64,000 nt of DNA from Datisca glomerata. Lineage: Eukaryota > Streptophyta > Magnoliopsida > Cucurbitales > Datiscaceae. The stretch lies in NCBI GenBank assembly GCA_003255025.1, contig QANY01005768.1, forward strand, positions 1,996,805 through 2,060,804, in the 5' to 3' direction. The position numbers were made by a program, and so were the translations under genes. The stretch's first letter is position 1, and every line of letters begins with the position of its first letter. A model generated the notes under the pieces. The model worked only from the letters and a program-made list of their open reading frames with translations. It had not been told where the DNA came from and made no database searches. Shown in pieces: positions 57,721 through 64,000 of the stretch.

Positions 57721-59178
57721 AAAATAATTAAATTGAAAACATAAACATTCAACACAATTAGGGCTTGTTTGACAATTAGAATAGTACTGGATAGTACTGT
57801 ATTAAATCTGTCAGACTGTACTATATTGTACTGAATTAAATAATATTGTCTAGTGTTTGCTCCTGTAATAGTTAAAAAAATGTATTACTTGTACAATATT
57901 TGGCACATGACAGTACTAAATTATTGTAAAACTGCTTATTATAATTTGATTTACAAAGTCTGTTTAGGACTCATTAACATGTTATTTAACATTTCAACTA
58001 CAAAATAAACATTCTTTCTAACAAAAAATATAATAGTAAATTTAAACTCAACCAATCCATAATAATAATAATTAATATACTTTCTTTCTCTTCTTCTTCC
58101 ATTCTCTATTGTTCATTTCTTTCTCTCTGTATCTCTCCTTCCTTCATTGTTCTCATTCTCTTTTAATTTATAGTTCATTCTTTTAAAATCAATAAACTCC
58201 ACCACTTACACCACTTACGCTTAAACTATATGACCATTTTTTTCATTCTCTAACAAATTAAACTATATGATTAGTGATACTAAAGTTTCCACATATTTTG
58301 AAGGAACATACTAGATGAACTCTTGATAACTAGTCTGGATTTGGAACCAATTAGATTCCACATTTGCATTCTCCATGAGAGAAATCAGCTCAAATCCAAG
58401 CAAAAAGACAAAAACATCATGATGTGTGCCCTAGTCAAAGGAGTTACAGATAGGCAAAACAATAGGCACCGACCAGCTAGTTGAATTTCATGGAAGGAAA
58501 CCAAGCTTATGGTCATTGCTTAATTGTATGTGAAACCCACCGAAACTCGATTGCCTTCAAACATGTTTATTCATGTTTTGGACAACTATTAGACAGCCAT
58601 ATACATTATTAACTATGATTGATGTATTGCCTTTCATGCTTGTGTTGACGAGCCTGGTTGGCACGGAATTTTCAGACCCTACAACACATTCTCGCAGGTG
58701 TAGGTTCGAGTAACCGCAGGAGCTTGAGTGGAAATAAAAGTAATTTTGTATGTTCTTGGGATAATTTTTTTTCTTGTACAAGAAAAAAGTAAAGTACAAT
58801 TACAAAGTTCAAACCAATCGGTCTTTAAACTTAAGTGTTACCAAGATAAATATTGGGGCTACATAATTTACACAAAATAAACATATTTAGGCAGTACAGG
58901 ACAATATTGGGTTAACTATGAATAAAGTGATATATTCCCAAAACTCGTCCATTTTGGACGGCCACGATCATCTCAGCACGTCTGTCGAAATGATGGGAAA
59001 TATTTAATTTAATTTTTATTTTTTTCTATTTTTTTAAATATTAAATTTGGACCGTCCATTCTTGAAATGAACTATCCAGATTAAACAAGATTGTCTCATT
59101 TTTCAAAGAACCGAACAGATTGCTTATCTGAATAAAAGACATTGACAGACCGGGTATACAAGCCCACAGGCCCAAAAG
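57721..59178. other. AT-rich spacer, no gene recognised
   Basis: 57785-57860 repeats tagtactg/gtactgta motifs and may be part of a small DNA element. A CT-rich tract is at about 58080-58140. The frame at 58557-58799 has no family resemblance. Confidence 0.5.
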
Positions 59179-59630
59179 TATCATAAACTAGAATGTGTCA
59201 GAAATATGGATTTTCAAACATCTACTCCATGAATATACTCAAATTAACTAACGAAAATTGTAGTAGATGATTATTTTTACTATATGTGTGTGTGTGCGCG
59301 CGCGCGTGTGGGCGTGTGTGTAAAAATGATCTTCATTTTTAAGTTTAAAAAATTTAAGTTAGTTATGGACTTACTATTTTGCTCTTTCATTTACTTTATA
59401 ACCACCAAAACTATCATAAACTAGAATGCCTCAGAAATAAGGATTTTAAACATCTACTCCATGTATATACTCCAATTAACTCAAGAAAATTGTAGTAGAT
59501 GACTCTTTTTATTAATTTATATGCAAGAATTACCCTTTAAAGATATATATACATATATATAAATTTAAGTTACTTAAAGACTTACTATACCCTTTCACTT
59601 GTTTTGTCACCACCAAGTGTAACTTTCCAT
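59179..59630. repeat. 232-bp tandem duplication
   Basis: 'tatcataaactagaatg' begins at about 59179 and 59411, and both copies continue through 'catctactccatg.atatactc', 'aaattgtagtagatga' and 'acttact.t..ccctttcac'. Copies have diverged by small indels, and only the first contains the TG/CG tract. Confidence 0.8.
59284..59321. repeat. Alternating (TG)n(CG)n(TG)n tract
   Basis: tgtgtgtgtgtgcgcgcgcgcg followed by tgtggg cgtgtgtgtg: nearly unbroken purine-pyrimidine alternation with a CG core, in an AT-rich region. Confidence 0.95.
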
Positions 59631-59639
59631 TACTTTTAT

Positions 59640-60875
59640 TTTTTCCTTATGTTTGTTTATGATATTTCTCAAATTCCACTCAAACTTATTCAACATGCTT
59701 CAAAAACATTTGCCAAATCTACAATAAAACCGTATAAATCATTAATTTTTTTATATTTTTCGTTTAGTTTACAAGTTATTTTTCACATTCAAACAAGTAA
59801 ACATATATCTTACTTATTGTTGACAGATTATTTACTTACTTGCATAGTTCCAATTTATTTTGTTGCACTCATCTAAAAATGTGATTGACTGTAAACTGAA
59901 GTTGATGTCTATCTTTTGGCCAACGTCCAATAAAGATAGATTAATGATGAAAAATATAATACATTAAAATATAGCATAACAGTAACTAAGGACTTAAACG
60001 AGTAAGGGCCGTGGAGATCTCCAATTCTAATATTATTTTTTTCACAAAAAAATTAAACAATATGAGATCTATATATATATATATATACACATACATACAT
60101 ACATATAGAGAGAGAGAGTAGAGGACGCATAAAAAAAGAATGGCGGTTTCTTTTATGTATAAAGTGTTTTAAAGGAAATTATTTAAGAGAAATGGAAAAA
60201 TATCATTAAACAAACATAAGAAAAACAAAAGTAATAAGAAATTATTATTGGTGGTTACAAAAGTGAAAGGTAAAATGATTAATTTATAAATAACTTAAAA
60301 TTTCGTAACTTAAAGTGTTGTTTTTGTATACTAATAAATTAGTGTGTAATTTTTACCTATAAATTATATAATAAGGTCATCTATGTCAAAAGCCCCTAAT
60401 GAATTTGCAATTATAAGAATGGATGAATGTCCATTTACAAATTCATAGATTAGGAATGCCACATAATTATTTACCAATAGACACCCTAAACATTTAAACG
60501 GCAATTGTATTATATATTTAATAACACATAATTTTCGCCTCGTGTGTACCTACCTTTGAAAAAACACACATATCTAAACTAGGAATTCAAAAACTATTTA
60601 GATTACAAAATTCAAATAATAACACACACATTATGGACCGTCTAAAAACTCTCAAATTTTTATTATAAGATTTCGTGAAAAGCTTTATTATATTTTTTTC
60701 TAATATTTGCCCTATTTCCTCAAGACCATATATTTCTCCTTCTTTATAACTCTTAGCTGAAAACATGTATTATTTTTGTGAAAAGGGTAAATTTATATTA
60801 ACCAAAGAAACACAAATACACAAATCTAGGAGCATACCTCAAGAGATTACAAAAAAATCAAAGGCTAACAACCAT
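59640..60875. other. AT-rich spacer, no gene recognised
   Basis: Includes an (AT)n/(ACAT)n/(GA)n stretch at about 60067-60120. No credible coding region. Confidence 0.55.
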
Positions 60876-61577
60876 TGTTGATGCAAAAAATATGCTAGCA
60901 TCGACTGTCGAGTGAATCGCCATGAGTCGCTCAGTAATTCGTCTAGGGGTCTGAAAAAATCAAGAACGATCGTAAAAGTAGTAGGCAGGGCATCGGGGGC
61001 GTCCCCCTACAACACTCTGATGATCAAGTCAGTATGGTGTTTAAAATAATATTAGCAATATGGAGAATTCTTACCGTTTTATGGAGATCATCATATATTA
61101 ATAATAATTTTCTGTATCAGTCAAACTTTCAGGTTCAGTGTATCTTCTTCCTTATTCTGAAAAAGAATGGAGATATTCATGGAGAATATTCTCTGATCAG
61201 GATATTTTGGTTATCATCTTATCCTCTTTAATAACCATTGAGATTGCCGGATAGATTTGATATGTGCCTACATTTTCTTGTATGACAGATTATTATACCT
61301 TATCGTGACAGGAAAATCATATCGGCTATCTCGAGTAGCCACGATCCTAGAAATTAGATTACCTCGACATCTGTGTGAACTCGGTAGTGTAAGTATAAGT
61401 GGGGTCGTGTCCATCGATCTAGTCGTAGATGGTGTCTCGGTCATCATGGTGACTTCGGTCACGGAGGATTGCAGGGTTTGTACTTAATGTGGGTCCTACA
61501 TAAGAAATGAGAGTATTGGACCTTGTTCGAAAATATTATTGAGTGAGCTTTAGCCCGGGTGTTTTTTCTCCCCTGCA
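60876..61577 (-). repeat. Probable 3' LTR of the third gypsy-like element
   Basis: 702 bp; on + it starts tgttgatgc and ends cccctgca. It includes 'gggggcgtccccctacaacactctgatgatcaagtcagt', a stretch familiar from LTRs of plant gypsy elements (recognised by style only). Without its partner, the boundaries are provisional. Confidence 0.5.
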
Positions 61578-61596
61578 GTTTGCCCCCACTTCTTGA
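61578..61596 (-). promoter_or_regulatory. Polypurine tract of the third gypsy-like element
   Basis: The minus strand reads CAAGAAGTGGGGGCAAAC immediately before TGCAGGGGAG, the LTR start. Confidence 0.6.
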
Positions 61597-62929
61597 GTCT
61601 GGAGTATAGCGATAGAGTCAAGAAGTATGATGTGGAGGGAGCCATGAGCTTTTGCCCAAGACTCTGTCTTTGCACTTAATCGGGTTAATCATATGTTGGC
61701 GTTGAAATCATGAAACAGTAGAGTTTGTGTCCAAATATCTAAGTATTTGTTGTTGGTTCATGATGGTGTCTAAGAGCATCTTATGTCTGAGGCAAGTTTT
61801 CTTCATATTTGTCAATTTTCTCTTGGTAAAACGGTTGTCATCTTGATCAATATTCGACTTCTTCATGTGACGACATGCGTGACCATGTCAGACTTGAAGC
61901 TCTATGGTTCAGGTTTGTGCGAGTTTCTCCAAGTAATCATCGGGATCAAATCCCTATGATTTTCATATGACAGTCAGCTTGCTTGAGATTAATCGGTGGT
62001 CCTCACAACTAAACTTTTACGCCTTCTTCTAAGCGTATGGTGAGGACTGGTGTTAAGATTAAATCCCTTTGATCTGGGTAGGTAGTAAGACGTCGTTCCG
62101 TTAGGATTACTTCACTATAAGGTTGACTTGACGTTGTGACGCTATAGAATCTTTTCAAGGGTAGGATTTTTTTTTGAAATCCTACGTTGCATTCTTGTAT
62201 TGATCTATACTTGACCATGTATTTGGTACGTTACTTTGGTATCTCATGTCGCGTGGCAGATGATGGAGTTATTACAACCCATGGTGTGCCTTCAAAGTGT
62301 TCTTCTTACCATGCAGAGTTATATTTTCAGAAACCAAGTCATGGTTGGGAACCGTTGATTTTGATGCTTTGGTTATTGACTTTTTTTTATAACTGAATGC
62401 GTGACTTGGGGTATCATAGTCATTTTTTATCTATCTATGTCATATAGTGATTCAGTTGTCTAAAATTAATAGTGATTTTCTGGTATAACGGGTGTCTTTG
62501 TGCAAACCTTGATGAAGATTGAGTGGTTCTTTTCTTGGAGAACGAAGGACTTCTGAGTATCTTTGGGTGATGCCCCCATCATAATGTCCTGTGTTTGGCA
62601 TTATTTTTGACTTATGGAAGGTTTTTAGCTTATATACCCCCAAGGTATTAAACAATTGTATCCCATTAAGTAATAGGTTCATATTCGGTCTTGTCGTTGA
62701 CATCCTTGATTTGAAATATAATGATTGCTCTATTGAGCTCGTCGTTGTATCTTTATGTACTGACATGTCTACGAGCATAACTCGTAATTCATCAATGCTC
62801 ACGCTTTCTAGCGGTAGGTTTTGGAGCCTTCTTTTCCTTATTTATTCAAATTACATTTGACTAATTCTTGATGGTGAGATCCTTCTGAGTCATCTTCAGT
62901 AGAGCACCGAGATCTTTTGTGATTTGGGA
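61597..62929 (-). other. Third gypsy-like element, 3' untranslated region without clear array
   Basis: No coding domain. A perfect 9-bp hairpin (gtaggattt / aaatcctac) lies at 62161-62185. A single copy of the later repeat phrase (gtgacttggggtatcatagtca) appears at about 62401-62425. Confidence 0.45.
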
Positions 62930-63290
62930 GATTTTTTGTTAATCTCGATACCATAGTCATCACTGTGACTTGAGTGTCATTTTCATAATTGTGATTCTGG
63001 GTACCATAGTTATCCAGGTAACTTCAGGTACCTTAATCATCTATGTGACGTAGAGTAATATAGTCATCTACGTGACTTACATTGTTTAGTCATCTGGGTG
63101 ACTAGGGGTACGTAGCCATATGTGTGACTTGGGGTATCATAGTCATTTTTGTGACTTCGAGTCCCATAGTCATCTGGGTGATGTTGGGTGTTATAATCAT
63201 CCGCGTGTCTTTGGATCAAATACAGTCATCTGGATGACTTTGTGTACCTTAGTCATCTATGCGACTTGGAGTATCATGGAATATTACAGT
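62930..63290 (-). repeat. Minisatellite of 'agtcatctgngtgact' units
   Basis: About 11 copies of a unit of roughly 23-31 bp whose core, agtcatct-n-gtgact, is itself nearly palindromic (gtca...tgac). Unit spacing varies and a common 'ttggggta(t/c)ca' linker follows. Confidence 0.85.
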
Positions 63291-64000
63291 GGTCCTTTTA
63301 TCGTATGTAAGGTCTTTTCTCCTATTCGTCTTAGGTAAGTTATGAGCTCTTGGCGACTATGACAGTTATCAAAGTACTTCATCCCAGAATCTCATGTACT
63401 CACGTGCCACTAAATATTATCAAGGTATTTTGCCCTAGGTAGGGTCTTTTTCTAATCATCTTATATGATAAGGATGCCTCGTTAGGCCGTCGCCTTGGAT
63501 GAGGTCTTTTTTCCCTTAGTAGGATCTTTATCCAGATCATCTTATGTGATAAGGATGTCTCTTCGCCATGGTCTTCGGTGAGGTCTTTCATCTGAGAGAT
63601 CAATGTCCTCGGGCGCCATGAAATATTATTGTAATCCTTTTGCCCTATGTAGAGTCTTTCTCCTAATCATCTTTGGTGAAAAGGAAGCCTCACCTATGTT
63701 GAAATTATGTCAATAAAGTAGGGTGTAATAACTATTTATGAGTATTTAGTTATTTCTTTGACATTTTATAAACTGAATTTAATGAATGAATGAAAGTTTT
63801 TCTATTAACAAAAGTGTGTTTATAATTTACTCAAATCCTGAAACTATTGTCAACGTAAGAAGAGTAAATACCGAGAGGTCTTCCAGAAAAACTCTTCTGA
63901 AATAGTTTAGAACGTTATTCACAGTCTTAGGGTCGACTGGGCAATCGAGTCTGATTATTACTGTTAGGTTGAACCAAAGGATACCGGTCTTGGGGCATGG
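63291..64000 (-). repeat. Longer diverged repeats downstream of the minisatellite
   Basis: 'ttgccct.tgtag.gtctttctcctaatcatctt.tgtgataagga.gcct' recurs at about 63295, 63430, 63510 and 63640 with variable spacing. The last 250 bp hold no repeat I can define. Confidence 0.65.

Larger units (their letters stand above)
60876..64000 (-). mobile_element. Third gypsy-like element, 3' end only (runs off the window)
   Basis: A TG...CA segment (60876-61577) with a minus-strand polypurine tract beside it and, further right, long tandem repeats. This is the arrangement of the 3' LTR and 3' untranslated region of a minus-strand gypsy element. No coding domain is within the window, and the partner LTR must lie to the right. 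Confidence 0.55.

Noticed and set aside
62930..63290. CRISPR-like short regular repeats
   Set aside because: Unit spacing is irregular, linkers are related to each other rather than unique spacers, there are no cas genes, and the context is a plant retroelement.

Overview
This is a stretch of a land-plant nuclear genome, probably a eudicot. It is AT-rich and has no compact gene arrangement. It holds plant-type Ty1/copia and Ty3/gypsy retrotransposons with tRNA-Met-type primer sites, a CACTA transposon with a plant Ptta/En/Spm-type transposase, Helitron-like ends, an endogenous caulimovirid-like fragment and a PPR gene fragment. Only one piece looks like a host gene: the last coding exon of a + strand gene cut by the left edge (45-180), with a 3' UTR and poly(A) signal. 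I do not recognise its product. I saw no rRNA, tRNA or CRISPR.

Left part (0.2-7.6 kb): mostly AT-rich spacer. It contains a 983-bp element with short terminal inverted repeats, pyrimidine-rich low-complexity DNA, and a TRIM/LTR-like remnant near 5.1-5.4 kb.

Centre (7.6-35.8 kb): one nested retrotransposon complex. The outer unit is a + strand gypsy-like element, with a 5' LTR at 7603-7773 joined to 17765-18282 and a 3' LTR at 34310-35816. Its 5' LTR is split by a complete but decayed minus-strand copia element (7774-17764). Its internal region carries a decayed gag-like stretch and a hairpin-rich tandem array. That array is interrupted by a 1.76-kb insertion containing a caulimovirid-like fragment. 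Further on, the body is split by a second, minus-strand gypsy-like element (22955-33362), which has recognisable gag, no recognisable pol, and a 138-bp tandem array just before its 3' LTR. The outer 3' LTR has three tandem 386-bp U3 units where the 5' LTR has one, and the unit boundary falls exactly on the LTR start.

Right of the complex (35.8-50 kb): AT-rich DNA with two related Helitron-like elements and a third fragment, a chromovirus-like RT/RNase H relic (40.4-41.5 kb), a 298-bp solo LTR with a perfect 5-bp target duplication, and a CACTA element with a decayed transposase and hairpin-forming subterminal repeats.

Right end (50-64 kb): perfect hairpins, a fragment of a PPR protein gene, a second minus-strand copia element (51.5-56.4 kb), AT-rich spacer with tandem duplications and an alternating TG/CG tract, and finally the 3' LTR and repeat-filled 3' region of a third minus-strand gypsy-like element running off the window.

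Nothing here forms a pathway or operon. The main interest is layered transposition and the repeated birth of tandem arrays inside LTR elements.
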